64,000 bases of DNA from Zhengitettix transpicula (lineage: Eukaryota > Arthropoda > Insecta > Orthoptera > Tetrigidae). The notes beneath the pieces were generated by a model, which made no database searches, had not been told where the DNA came from, and saw only the letters and a program-made list of their open reading frames with translations. Below, piece after piece: positions 49,501-61,119 of the stretch. Positions within the stretch are counted from its first letter, which is position 1; each line of letters starts with the position of its first letter. A program made the position numbers and the translations under genes. The stretch is from contig CM073590.1 in NCBI GenBank assembly GCA_037074705.1, forward strand, positions 113,480,100 through 113,544,099, given 5' to 3'.

Positions 49501-52500
49501 TTAAATATTATACATGTTCTGTAACAAATTATATTTGTAAAGCAATTCTTTACATAAGCTCTGTAACGCTGTTTATCATTTTCAGTGAAATAACAAGATG
49601 ATAATATACACGTTTAATAAAGATCTATGTGTAAGAAGAACCATAACTTTAAAATATATCACAATCTGTAAAACACAAGTTCAACCCAGTACAATATTAA
49701 ATATGTAATCCAAGAAATTTTTAAAAATCTTTGAAAATTGGTTCACTTTGAATCAAAATAATAAAAATAGAAAATTAATTTCGTATTATACATGAAAAGT
49801 AGGAATATGACTGTGGAGATACATGTGTTATCACAGTTTTCTGATGTTTGTAAGTCAATTCTAATGACATAAAAGTAGAAGATTTATGTAACCAACCCTC
49901 ATAAATATTAAAAAACAGTAAGATCATACCTCTTGTTCAATTCCTTCCTTATGTTTCAATTTTCGATTCTTCTCAGCATTAGCTCTATTGATTTGTGTCT
50001 CTACACATGATAAAACTATTTCACATGAGTCACACCACTCCTGCAAAGTTGATATAATTGAACCAAGATCTTCTGGCTGTATATCTCTACCTATAGCATA
50101 ATCTACTTCCAATTGACTATTTTTAAGATCCAACTTTCCATGGATTATATCTGAAAATATTAAAATTATTGACTGTAAACAAAAACTATTTAAGCACTCA
50201 AAATATATTAATTGTTGTGAATGATTTCTACATGAAAAGCAATAAGAGCATACAAATGTTGTAGTAGTATCACTCAAGTACTTATTACTCCTAATCGTTG
50301 ATATATCTGTCGTATAATGAAGAAACTTGCAGCTGGAAAAAAAAGAGCCAGGGCTAGAAATATTATTACAAATATGATTTGAAATAGGTGCAAATGTGGT
50401 GGAATAATTGAATGAATTTGCTATTGGGAGAACATTTCAAAAGATGGACAAAGAAAATGACATCAAAAGCAGAAATATATAAAGTTCATAAGGAAAATGT
50501 GACCAGATCAATTTAATTAACACATGTGGATAGGAAGGAGAGGCAGGGTAGGCAACTTACCTGAAATTAACAGTTGGGCTGTACAGAAATAAAATTCAAA
50601 TTTTCAAGTATCTGAGCCCCCTTTATCAGGATAGTAGGCCAAACTGTTTGCCGGATGCATAAATAACACAATAAAACATATGTATATATGTGAGTATGTA
50701 TTATTCTGTTATTTTCTATTGACGTGACCTTTCCTGGAGAGAGAGAGAGTTGTTGGGTGTAGATTGTCAATGTCTAATTGCTGGTGTGCCACTTTTACTA
50801 TCCTAATAAAGGGGGCTCAGGCCCAAAAAAATATGGAATACTATTGTTGACTATGCAGTCAACCAAATGAATTGTCCAATATATATCTCCTTTAGAAAAA
50901 AGCAAATAATATATAAAGTCATAATTATTAAAAACGTGCATCCAAAAGTTCACAAATCTGACTTATCTTTTAGAATTATTATTACAGCTACAGACAGACC
51001 CCTTACATAAAATTTCTTCCTACACCCATAACATATTTTCTAAGGGTCTCAAAGAATAAAACCACTATTGAATTTTTTTAATTAATAAAATCAAAAACCT
51101 AACCATCCATAGTGACCAGTCTGGATATTATTTTCTTATTCAACTGTATTCTCATTAACAGTTTCATAACCAGCTGGCAAACCTTCAACCAATTTACTAA
51201 AATCCCACTTAATGAAATTTTATGCATTTTTAATATTATCCTCAACACCACTTATTTTAATAATAAATAAAATAGCCAAATACATACAAAAGAAGTGATG
51301 ATATAAATACCACACATCACTTCAGGAAACCTTGTTTCAAGTTTACTATCATCAAGTCAAAAATTCTCCTTTTTTAGCTGAGATTGTCATGAGTGATATA
51401 GAAAATTCTTTCTTTCTCTGTTTCCTGTCTAACCTTTATGCTACATTGGATATGTAGATGACATTTTTTACATTGTTCAGTCCTCTCAAATCAACCGTAT
51501 AGTGAAAATACTTTCAATAATTATCACTCCAATTTACATTTCACTCATGAACTTGAATGAATCAACCCCTCAAGTCCCTTGATGTCACTGTATCCATTCA
51601 AAATACTTCCATTCTCAACAAATGGTTCAGAAAACCTACATACTCAGGACGTGTTCTCAATCTTCTTTCTTTGTATGATCAATGCAGGAATTTACTTGAG
51701 GTACAAGAGTAAAAAACAGTGGCAAATTCCAACTGAAAACACTTACATATACTCACAAAATTATATATCTTTGTATATATTTTTTTCAACCAAAAGAGAG
51801 CTATGGTATACAATCTTGTAGAATTTTTATTTTTCAATCATTTACACAATCTTAGGTATACAAACATTTTGATTTCTAATGAAAAAAATTATTTTAATAA
51901 ACACAGGATTGAACAAAATCCAATACCCTATTACTACTCGTCCTGAACCACCTCAAACCAGTTCTTTGAATTTTCTCTTGTTACAAATTTCTACATAAGT
52001 TTGTCAAAATTTTTAAAGAATATCAAATATTCATCATCTACTAATACTTTCCTTCTTGATAAAAAAAAAACCACAAGGACCAACAAACTATGTGTAGTAT
52101 ACAAAATCTCTTACTCTGATTATAATTCAAAGACTCACTTAACACCCATATCAAGGAACATATTTCCACTATCAAACTTCCCATTGATAAACAATCTATA
52201 GCCTCCAAGCATATTAACAATTTCATTGGTAAAATGTTAAGACTTTAGATGATTACAGCAGGTACTATTCCAGAATTATATCAGAAATGCTTCCTATTAA
52301 GTCTAACATCACTGCAATTAATATACAAACATACTATGAAACCAAACAATTGCCACAATCCCTTATTGTTACACTAATAACACTTTGTCTTTTTATTGAC
52401 ATTGTATTTAAATTCATTTTAGCCTGGATTTTGAATTTGTCGTCTGGATTGTACAATGTGTAATTCTGATGATTCTTTCATTTTTTGAATCACCTGACAA

Positions 52501-54276
52501 AAGGGGGTAGGATTGCAGAAACATTGTGTGGTATTTATATTATCACTTAATTGTGTTTGTTATTTATCTAATTACTTTTCACGTAATACGATTCATGAAA
52601 AAAATTAAAATATAACGTATTTAGAAGAGAGGAGAATATTCACACAATATTGATATAATGAAACATTGCATGCACACAATTTATCGTGACTGAAGAAAAA
52701 TCTTAAATGAGAAACAAAAACAAAGTACAGCAAGAACCTTAACTTATACCTAAACCACGGTACAAAATTTTATACTTCTTACCAGCATAAATTGCTTCAA
52801 TTATAAGATCCTCTAAGTCTCTAACATTTTTAATATCCAATTCCTGCAGCAAAACAGAGTATGGGATACACTGTAAAAAATAAATCATACATAATAATTT
52901 GGCAGGATTAAAATTTAGATAATGTAAAACATTAAAAAAGAGAAAATACCTTTGATTTAGTTGCCAATGTAACAATTGTAAGATGCTGAAGTTTTTTCTG
53001 TTGTGTGGGAGATAAATCAATCAGCTTTGCTTTATTTTCTAAGTACTGTCTATATGTTCCATAAGCAAATAGATGGAGTGTGTTGTAATAATTGGCATTA
53101 GGTCCTTGTTCCAGCTACAACAATTTTAAAACATGTGATATAAATCTGAATTATTTATGGAACATGAGCAGTAGTTTACCTTGCAAATATCACAGTTGAA
53201 ATACCAGTTTTTTGGTGCATATGGATGTGTGTCACACTAAAATAATCTTGTTGCTACTGATAATTTTTAAAAATTAATTTCAATTTTTTTTTGTATGTCA
53301 CACATGTAATGTGGTTAGAAAGGGTTAAATGTATTCATTCCTGCATTAGTATTTAACCAAAAAACATTTGCACACACAACCCTGAATGTAGAAGAGTTCA
53401 TATACACAGTGTAAATAATTAGATAACTCATTATACACTATCCAACACTGAATAATTATTGGAACAAATTTTAACCAAGTCTTAAGACTTATGAATGATA
53501 TTTTCATAGTAAGGAACAGTAAATAATCAAAATCAATTACATACTTTATTAAATCTATATTCTGCAATTCAGAATAAAGTATACATACAAAATAGACTTA
53601 CACTCTATTCAATCAGTAACATAACTTTACGTAAACTTAACAATTAAATTATTATACAGCCAAAGTAAAGAAAATGAGATGAAACAAATAAATAATTTAT
53701 TCTCTCTTTCCTGTCCATATTAATTATTTTGACAATAACATCCTTAATTACTTACATATGTTTATATAGTGTGGGATTCATTTATATCACAGCATTTTGT
53801 TTCTTTTTAACTATATCATAGCTTAACTGTTTCTTTTTAACTAATACTGGGCATTTTTATATTTTAATACCTTCATTCAAATTACATTAGACATCAAATA
53901 CAATAATACTAATTTAGGTATAATCCTTAATCAAATGAATAGGCCAAAATGTAAAGCTAAAATTCACGTATACTCAATTACAGCACTCAAACACTTAAAG
54001 GTAAATAAATATTAAAAATATAAAAACAATATTATGTAAGAGATTAACATTATTCCAAATCTTAAAAAAACGGCTAATCTCCTTTATCTAAATTGTTATT
54101 AATCTCACCTCTATAACGTTTGGCATATCCAGTAATTCTCCGAACACATGAACACCAGGAGCTTCCAAAACTTGCTTTACTAATTCGACAGCTGCCGCTC
54201 CTCTAGCAGATTTAGCCAATAAAACGAATTGTTCAAGAGGGTTGTTACTTGTACTTGTTCCTTTGTCAGTCGTCAT
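46572..54276 (-). CDS. CSN7: COP9 signalosome subunit 7, five coding exons
   Basis: Encodes a 267-residue CSN7, a PCI-domain subunit of the COP9 signalosome that removes NEDD8 from cullin-RING ligases (nucleus and cytoplasm). Coding exons: 54,276-54,109 (residues 1-56, with [14 protein letters not shown], then [19 protein letters not shown]), 53,114-52,950 ([20 protein letters not shown]), 52,870-52,783 ([20 protein letters not shown]), 50,150-49,930 ([22 protein letters not shown], coiled-coil-like INRANAEKN) and 46,733-46,572 (basic tail ending KFWQKS). All junctions are GT..AG and phases agree: introns 1, 2 and 4 are phase 0, intron 3 is phase 1. Length is near the ~270 residues usual for animals. 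The start is the first ATG matching family N-termini. An acceptor-like TTACAG ~20 bp upstream suggests a 5' UTR intron. No frame damage is seen. Confidence 0.95.
47997..49199 (+). mobile_element. 1.2-kb Tc1/mariner-superfamily element with both TIRs
   Basis: Flanked by TA duplications (47,995-47,996 and 49,200-49,201). The left end CAGGCTGGTCCGCTCTAATG (47,997-48,032) and the right end (49,164-49,199, reverse complement CTGGGTGGTCCACTCAAATG) are ~36-bp inverted repeats with a few mismatches. The interior is a decayed transposase reading from left to right. It sits in CSN7 intron 4, antisense to the gene. Confidence 0.9.
48170..49095 (+). pseudogene. Decayed mariner/IS630-type transposase
   Basis: Frames shift, but the order of the family is kept: a helix-turn-helix part (IRVQREFRR, then SIKMWHDTF), a linker ([19 protein letters not shown] then HRIF), and a DDE_3-type catalytic core open from 48,506 to 48,883. 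The core has [12 protein letters not shown] (first Asp at ~48,554) and FQQDGSPPH (second Asp at ~48,815). After a stop, [11 protein letters not shown] stands where the family has PRSPDLTPLDFF, so the third acidic residue is lost. Stops and shifts on both sides make it non-functional. It resembles the DUF4817-containing insect transposases often labelled Tc3-like. Confidence 0.85.
50601..50630 (-). other. Hammerhead-like motif, PLE type (a)
   Basis: On the minus strand: CCTGATAAAGGGGGCTCAGA and then TACTTGAAAA. The CUGAUGA box has G8 changed to A and the GAAAC box is degraded, so it should be inactive. Confidence 0.4.
50801..50832 (+). other. Hammerhead-like motif, PLE type (b), 5' end of element
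   Basis: CCTAATAAAGGGGGCTCAGG then CCCAAAAAAA. Stem II is partly preserved (GGG..CCC) but both catalytic boxes are mutated. It marks the left terminal repeat of the Penelope-like element. Confidence 0.4.
52493..52523 (+). other. Hammerhead-like motif, PLE type (c), 3' end of element
   Basis: CCTGACAAAAGGGGGTAGGA then TTGCAGAAAC. The GAAAC box is intact; the first box reads CUGACAA instead of CUGAUGA. It follows the GIY-YIG relic. Confidence 0.5.
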
Positions 54277-55620
54277 TTTATTTTTCGACGAAACTGTAAT
54301 CAACATAAATGCTATTTTCAAATAGTTAAGAACATTTAAAAGCACACTGAATGATCAAATTATTTAGGTTATGTTACTCGACGATTGTTATAAATATAGT
54401 TATTATTAAAATAATATCAGATAAAAAAGGTTCACGTATTTATTCACACCTACTTTACTTTAAAAAATGTACTATCGCGAACATTAACAACAATTAATGC
54501 CCGAAATATTACACTTGACAATTCAAACTAATACATATGCAGTTATGTCACAGATACTCCACGACAAAGATAGGTTCAACTACCGTTCCATATTATGCTG
54601 CGATATTAAAATTCTGAAATAAATTAATGATGATTTTCGTCTATATAAATCAAAATTATTAATGAGGCCAAAACAGACAATTAATAAATGTAATTTAGTT
54701 AAACAGCATATTTCAGTCATAATATATTCCTAATAAGATTAATAATAAAGATATGGAGGAGGGACTGAAACTAAGTATGGAATTAAGTAAATTGTCTGCA
54801 TTGACTTACTTTAAGAAATCAGTAAAATATTATCATAAGTCACAAATGGTAATTTAAAATACAATTAAATACAAATTACATGTAGATATATATTGGTTCG
54901 ATTTGTAAAATAAAAATTTGAACTAAATTAAACATTATATGTATGTAAGTAGTAACATCAATCAAGTCGATATTAAATCTCAGTAATAGTCTTGATCTGG
55001 TACTAATGTTGTGAAAATTCGCTCAACTGAAATTTAGGAAATCACTTCAGCGTATAATCCAATAGGAAAAATACTTAAAAGCTGATTATAATACAAATAA
55101 TTCATTCAGATTTCATTACGCAGGTACATATTTTAGGTTAATTTGAAGGATTCTACACTGATACATACTATTCGAAAGTCATAACGGTAAGAACTGTAAC
55201 AAAATTAGGCACGATAGAGCATTTGGTGAATATTTAATTAGCAAAATGTATTATAATCTACAGCAATCAACAAAAAATGGTGTCAAATTATATTCACAAT
55301 TACATTATATCTCGCGTACTTCTTAAAAAATACATCAATCATAGGTATTCATGTAGTTAATCTATTTTTGAAGATTAATATATTACTCACATATTCGATC
55401 GTGAGGTGTGTAAGTTTTAAGATATAGGAATAAGACTGATGTTTCTATTCATTATTATCGATAAAACCAAAGTAATGGCATGTTTCATCTACGTTGTTTA
55501 TGGTCTGATTTTATTTTAATTCGGGAACCTGAGAGATTTATTCAACGCATTACGTATTCAAAGCCCTATCTATTTTTTTTTTAAAAAAATACAAAACGTA
55601 TGTATTTCAAGTATACCAAT
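54277..55620. other. Upstream region of CSN7
   Basis: It should contain the CSN7 promoter and perhaps a non-coding first exon, given the acceptor-like site just before the coding start. No TATA box or other element can be assigned with confidence. No other gene seen. Confidence 0.35.
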
Positions 55621-55674
55621 TTTAAGTTCTTCCTCTAGTTTGTGCGGGGTGTCGTTCTTGCGGCTCTAGATTCA

Positions 55675-55704
55675 CCTAATGAAAGCAACAATGATTGCAG
55701 AAAC
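55675..55704 (+). other. Hammerhead-like motif, PLE type (d), solo
   Basis: CCTAATGAAAGCAACAATGA then TTGCAGAAAC. Stem II GCAA/TTGC pairs perfectly and GAAAC is intact, but the first box is CUAAUGA (G5 changed). Homology to the 52,493 region continues downstream (GTTTCCTATTTATTTTATCA against GTGTGGTATTTATATTATCA), so this is a detached terminal-repeat fragment of the same element family. Confidence 0.5.
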
Positions 55705-56299
55705 GCTGTTTCCTATTTATTTTATCATTTAAATTTGTCAGTTATTCGGCTACTTCTTTTTCTTATCAGCATATATTTCCTTTACCTGTCTACTGTCAGG
55801 TTACCAAATGTCAGGAATGAAACCGTAGAGCTAATTTGTTGTGTATGGGGCACGTAGGTAGGATAAAAAAATCTAATTATTTTACGTATTAAATGTACTG
55901 TTATCAGAACAGAAATGTGCTCGATTTGATTGTTTTATAAAATAAATATTTTGGGAAAAAAGTGAATTTTTACAAGTATGCTATTGTTTTAAAGTATAAT
56001 TGACAACTATTAATATATTTAAAGTTTGATTGTGCTTCAGGTTTTTTTCATTAAATATTCTTCAAGCGGGCTGTAGTTCTGCATATATTCATATAAGTTT
56101 AGAATATTGTAAAACATGTTGTTTGTTCTTTGAAAATATTCTTGTTAGATTCATAAATTCATAATGTGTTTCATTTATTATTTTTCAAGTCTACTTCAGC
56201 GTTTTGTTTTATGAAATTTTTTTGTAAATTAAAAAGTCTGATATTTCCGAAAAATAAACGTAATTTGTAGTGTGTATATTTTATCGGCGTGCGTAGGAA

Positions 56300-56522
56300 A
56301 CAGTATATCGTGCGACCATATTGATGATCGACTATAGATAGAGCCCCGTGGCGAAGGTCTTGCCATCTACAGCTCCGCGGCAGAAGCGCGAGCTTATCTC
56401 TGTTCTGTGTGCGCTTGCACTTTGACAGATCTACAACGTTCGGGGTATATTCTTAGCTTAGCTCACGTGTTTTTTAGCGGCTGTGAAATCGAAGTTCGTG
56501 AGAACTATTTTGAAGGTCAAAG
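56300..56522 (+). promoter_or_regulatory. Possible promoter and non-coding first exon of a rightward gene
   Basis: This stretch is CpG-richer than its surroundings and lacks repeats. It ends in a consensus donor, GGTCAAAG|GTATGTAAAC, at 56,522/56,523, with no convincing ORF before it. That is how many insect 5' UTR exons look. Any coding exons would lie in or beyond the last 7 kb, where I recognise none. Repeat-free sequence with a chance donor is the alternative. Confidence 0.3.
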
Positions 56523-57194
56523 GTATGTAAACTATTATTTCCTATTATAATGCTATTGTTACGCGCGATTGTTACGGAAACAATGAAAGAAGCGCGGATG
56601 AATTATTTAAATTTTAATGTTCAAATAATATTATTCGGCAATATTGAAGAGATAATTGACGGTTTTTTCGTTATACAATACATCGCTTACCCGACTTTTT
56701 CGCTGTAGGCAGCAGCGCCGCAAATGTTTGCGTAAGAATGCTTGTTCTTTGGTATACTTTCTCACGTTTCTTGAAGCACATTTTGCCACACACTGCTTCT
56801 TGTAAACACGCTACCAGAACTGCTTCCTTTACTTTGCACCTTTGATAAAAGCACTGATAAGCTCAGACAAACTTGCCTATCTCCATCGGGTGTCGATTCT
56901 TTTTTTCCCCGCTGCTAAGGCAGTCACTTAGGTTGATATTACTTAAGTAGGAGCCTTAATTAATAAGCAGTCAACTCATGTAGCAAATTTTGGAAACGAG
57001 CAATTGTTACGTAATCCGAATAATTTCGTACATGGGATAAAAATAGACCTTTGAAGGAGAAGAAGCTAATTGAATTCACAGGTGATGCGAAATCGAAATA
57101 AGCGAAATTTAAATAAGCCGTTAAGAATTATATTTATTTGACATCTTTTTAAATAAACGTGAAAAACACCAGCCTGTTAGAAAATTTATTATCA

Positions 57195-57352
57195 AATTTA
57201 AAACACTATAAAAATACTAAAAACGATCTTCGTACAAACTTAAAATAGAGAAGCAAAACCCGGCAGTTTTAAATTTGATTTTTATTAGTTTTTGCTTCTC
57301 TACTTAAAGTTTGTCCGTACGAAGGTGGTTTTTAGCACTATTATTTTTAAAT
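57195..57352. repeat. Inverted repeat with TE-end sequence
   Basis: 57,195-57,257 and 57,290-57,352 are inverted copies (for example TTCGTACAAACTTAAAATAG against CTACTTAAAGTTTGTCCGTACGAA in two parts). A third, direct copy lies at 58,452-58,510 just upstream of motif (g). It is probably the end region of the element that carries the type-2 hammerhead-like motifs. Confidence 0.65.
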
Positions 57353-57444
57353 GTAAATATAATACATATTTGAAAATATAATAATTAGCCAAATGTCAGT
57401 TAAATTATGTGATATGACATTAAAACATTATACTTAACAAACGC

Positions 57445-57473
57445 GTTTCGTCCTTAATTGGGACCTCTTCAGG
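57445..57473 (-). other. Hammerhead-like motif, type 2 (e)
   Basis: Minus strand: CCTGAAGAGGTCCCAATTAA then GGACGAAAC. Stem II GUCC/GGAC pairs perfectly. The first box has U7 changed to A, and one extra base precedes stem II compared with the textbook core. Confidence 0.5.
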
Positions 57474-57823
57474 TGTACTATTTCTAATACTACTTAAATC
57501 AAATGGCCAAATAACAAAATGAGGCGATAATATAAATTTTCTGTGTTTATGTAATTAGTATATTTTTAACACAGTTGTATTATATTTTCATTTTAATTAC
57601 ATTATATCTAAAAAAAATTGAGAACACTAAATGATACATGATAATTTTTAATACAAATATGTATAATTATAATTTATAGAGTATTACAATATATTATATG
57701 AAAATTTAGATAGGCTCAAATTGTTACTAGAATGATTATATAAATATATATTCTGAGTATTGAGAAAACGAATAAATAAATAAATAAACATAAGCCAGAA
57801 AAAAATTATTAATTAAATTAACT

Positions 57824-57857
57824 ACGGTCCATTGCTTAATTTGCGACCTCATCAGGT
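57824..57857 (-). other. Hammerhead-like motif, type 2 (f)
   Basis: Minus strand: CCTGATGAGGTCGCAAATTA then AGCAATGGACCGTAG. The CUGAUGA box is intact; the GAAAC box is changed to GGACC. It is followed by TTTTTTTCTGGCTTATG, like the other type-2 copies. Confidence 0.45.
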
Positions 57858-58531
57858 TCAAGTTTATAACAATTTTGATTGACAGGTCTTTCTATGCTGA
57901 CTGCCGTTGCCGAAAATAAATAAACAACAGCCAATCTTAAGTCAAAAATGTTTGTTAATTTAATTAATAAATTCTTTTTTTTCTGACCTAAAAAATTTGG
58001 ATGATGTTTATTTATTGATTGTTCCTGGTATGATAATGACGTAATTGAAATAAAAAGTGATATAATACAACTAAGTATTACAATAATAGAAAATCATAAA
58101 TATTAAATTTGATAATACATTTTCTCACTAATAGGCAGGTGTTTTTCTCCTTTGTTTAAATAAGACATGTTTTAAATTGACAAGTCTCGTACACAGGATT
58201 TGTCTAAATAATGGGCAGTCAGAAGATTGTCCAACTTGGACACCCCTTGACCGGGGTCGTCCTCAATATTAAAAGTATTAGGTCGATTTTTAATATACAG
58301 CATTTCAGAAATTTATCATTTTCAATAACGTGGTTTTTTGTTTCGAATAGAAGTGTTGTCAAAATCTAAAAAGTGATTAAATTTGAAAACAAAGTGTGTT
58401 ACAACAGTCCTATTACATAAAAACGTCCGCTTCTTTTAAATTAAAATTTTCTTAGTTTTTGTTTCTCTATTTTAAGTTTGTCTGTAGGAAGGTCGTTTTT
58501 AGCATTAGTATTTAGTTTGTTAAACTTCGTA

Positions 58532-58562
58532 CCTGAAGATGTCGCAAATTAGCTACGAAACC
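58532..58562 (+). other. Hammerhead-like motif, type 2 (g)
   Basis: CCTGAAGATGTCGCAAATTA then GCTACGAAAC, followed by CTAGTATAATTTTC. GAAAC is intact and the first box is CUGAAGA. The downstream TTTTTTCTGACTTCAAATTG is shared with the family. Confidence 0.45.
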
Positions 58563-58639
58563 TAGTATAATTTTCTATAAGTAAATATCTTTTTTCTGAC
58601 TTCAAATTGGCCGTTATTTATTTATAAGTTGTCTTAAAT

Positions 58640-60940
58640 ACTCAGAATATATATATATATATAATTTGGTATAATTAGTTTTACCATGCGTTAATTTATA
58701 TGTTACCAGAATAGTTAGGAATAATTAATACGTAATGGGTGTTGTCAAAATTATTCATCATCATGTAAAATTTAATATACGGACTTCAAATACGAAATAA
58801 TCAGCACAACACAGGATAAAATCAACACACGATAAAAATTTCACGAATGTACGCGAATTATACACTATATCAGAAATAAAACTTCGGTTGTGGATTGTTT
58901 GCGGCAAATTTCTATAAACGATTGTTATTTGAAAAATCGCGTTAAAGATACGTCTCATATTGGTTATCGCCGACATTGCTTTATGAGGAATTTGAATACC
59001 TTAGTCGTTGGATCCTGAAGATTCGTTTCCGATTGTGTACTAATTATTCTCTGTTTCCTGCAGTATCTTGTCTCCCTTTATACAGCGAGTACCCGAATTC
59101 TTCAATAAGGTGAGAATGACTTAGGTTTATTTAACTTGATGTCTCATCATTACATGGTTTATGAAAGTTCAGCGAGCGCGGCGTAATGATAACAAGCACG
59201 ACCTTTAATTTCAGATAAACAGTAACGACGATTTGGCGCTTCCTTAGATTTTACAACTGTTAATAAATTAGGAAGCAATCACCTGCTTAGCCTTTTCTCG
59301 TTCTATTTTGGTAGTTAGACGTCCTTTCAGAGGTCGCGCCCTCTATCTTAAGTTATGGTAAATCTAAAACATCTTTATGGGCTCCTGGTTACTGGTATTT
59401 TTACCAATTTTGGTTCATAGAAGAGGCAATTAGAGATTGAAAATGTGGATGTGAACGCGTCAATTGTTTCGCTCCGGAGAAAGAAGTTTTTGTGATTTTA
59501 TCGCGCAATTTCAGTTTCATTTACTTCCCGTTACCGAACAAAAGCTTTTGAACTGTATTGTGCAGTTGTCTCGCTCTAGGTTCTTGCGTTTTTGATTTTT
59601 CTTAGCACCTGAACAGAGGAACAAGGTTTCCAGTATATTTATATCATCACTTATTTTGTCTGTATTTGACTATTTTTCTTATAATTAAAAATTGTTATAT
59701 GTCGTACGCGATTCCATGTTTAGAATAATCCCGTTAAGCTTCCGTTAGCTTTGCTTAAAAAGTCTTACGCAATGCGACGTCTTCGCCTCTATCGTCAGTA
59801 CAGTGAAAAATAAAGAAAAACGATCTGTGTATCTTGGAGGCTCTTAGAAAACAACTTACATAAATTTAATGCTATACGCATTCTTCAGCCTCTTATCAAC
59901 GGTCTACCGAGCATTGTGCCATGCAAGTCATATCTTTTCTCGATCAGGTCAGCAACGATAAAGAATAGTTGAAGTAAGCACCCCACCGAATCCTTCGCCT
60001 CGTTCTGAAGACAATGACTAAATAACTTCAACCTGTTCCGTTATTTATTTTTATCTCCAATTTTATTTCTCAGCGTGCCACATACATTTAGATGTTTGAA
60101 AACATTTGGCAATATTATAATTGTTAATGAAGTTATTTAATATATTATTTTCTTGTGGTGTTTGCCGATACTAGAACAGTTGACTTAATTCTGTCAGCGG
60201 ACTGCATTCCGAAAGGTTCCAGTTGCCATTTTTTTTATATTAATGCTCTGTGAGAATGGACGCTCAACGGGGAATGTCTGGCTCTGGACTATTCACTTTC
60301 ATATAATGGGTGATAAAATAGCGATATATAGGCGCCGTGGGTTCTGAATCAAAACCTTATCAAGACAAACAATTTTAAATTTATGTCCACGAGACTTATC
60401 TAAGAGCTTAGGACAATTTATGATCTCTACGACGACGAGCGAGTTCTGATTGTTTCATTAGAAGCTATTTTCGTATTTATGACATCGTTTACTGACAAGG
60501 AATAATTTATAATAGGCGGTGATTGCTATTATGTTTGTTTATGAAAATAATATGTATTCTAGTTAAATTGCTATTCGTAATTAACGTAGAATGTTACAAC
60601 ACCGATTACATTTATGATGACAATTCATAGTTTGAGTTCTTCATCCTGAAGTAATTAAATCATATTCCTATCGAGAAGTTCTGCTTCAAGAGTGTGGAAA
60701 GAATCATATTTGGATAGCCAGTGTAATAATACACTATAAGTTGAATTACTAATATTATTTACTTAATATCGATTAAACTGTAAATCTAATTTTGTAAATT
60801 CATAAATCGAATAGTGGTGTGACTAAGCAAAAATTTGGTTATTTCTCTGTTGAATGTTGATTGGAAGGTAATTAAATATAGCTAATAATTGAAAATATTG
60901 GCCATAAGTCAGAAAAATAATATGATTTTTAAAATAAAAA
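58640..60940. other. Intergenic AT-rich stretch
   Basis: No supported gene, RNA gene or transposon terminus. (TA)n occurs near 58,648-58,661. Confidence 0.4.
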
Positions 60941-60954
60941 TATAACTACACAAC

Positions 60955-60981
60955 ATTTCGTTCTTAATTTAGGACTTGATC
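60955..60981 (-). other. Hammerhead-like motif, type 2 (h)
   Basis: Minus strand: GATCAAGTCCTAAATTAAGA then ACGAAATG. Both boxes are slightly damaged. It is followed by the family tail TTTTTCTGACTTATGGCC. Confidence 0.4.
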
Positions 60982-61119
60982 ATATATACATTGGGTAATA
61001 TAAATAATATTTATACATTGGAAAGTTCTGCCAGAAATTGATATTGTATAAATAATTTTTTATGTATTATGGAAGAAGTTGTCAATGGATTCAAATTATA
61101 TATATAAACTGTCTTTAGA

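Larger units (their letters stand above)
50601..52560 (+). mobile_element. Decayed Penelope-like element in CSN7 intron 3
   Basis: After frameshifts and stops, the plus strand keeps reverse-transcriptase pieces: [11 protein letters not shown] (~51,375-51,410), [10 protein letters not shown] (active-site Asp pair at 51,457-51,462), then [10 protein letters not shown] and [20 protein letters not shown] (~51,570-51,670). Further on are [15 protein letters not shown] (~52,088-52,130) and [13 protein letters not shown] (~52,263-52,300), fitting the GIY-YIG endonuclease part that follows RT in Penelope-like elements. Hammerhead-like motifs lie at both ends (50,801 and 52,493), where such elements carry their long terminal repeats. 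A minus-strand motif copy at 50,601 suggests an inverted end. It is antisense to CSN7. Confidence 0.8.
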
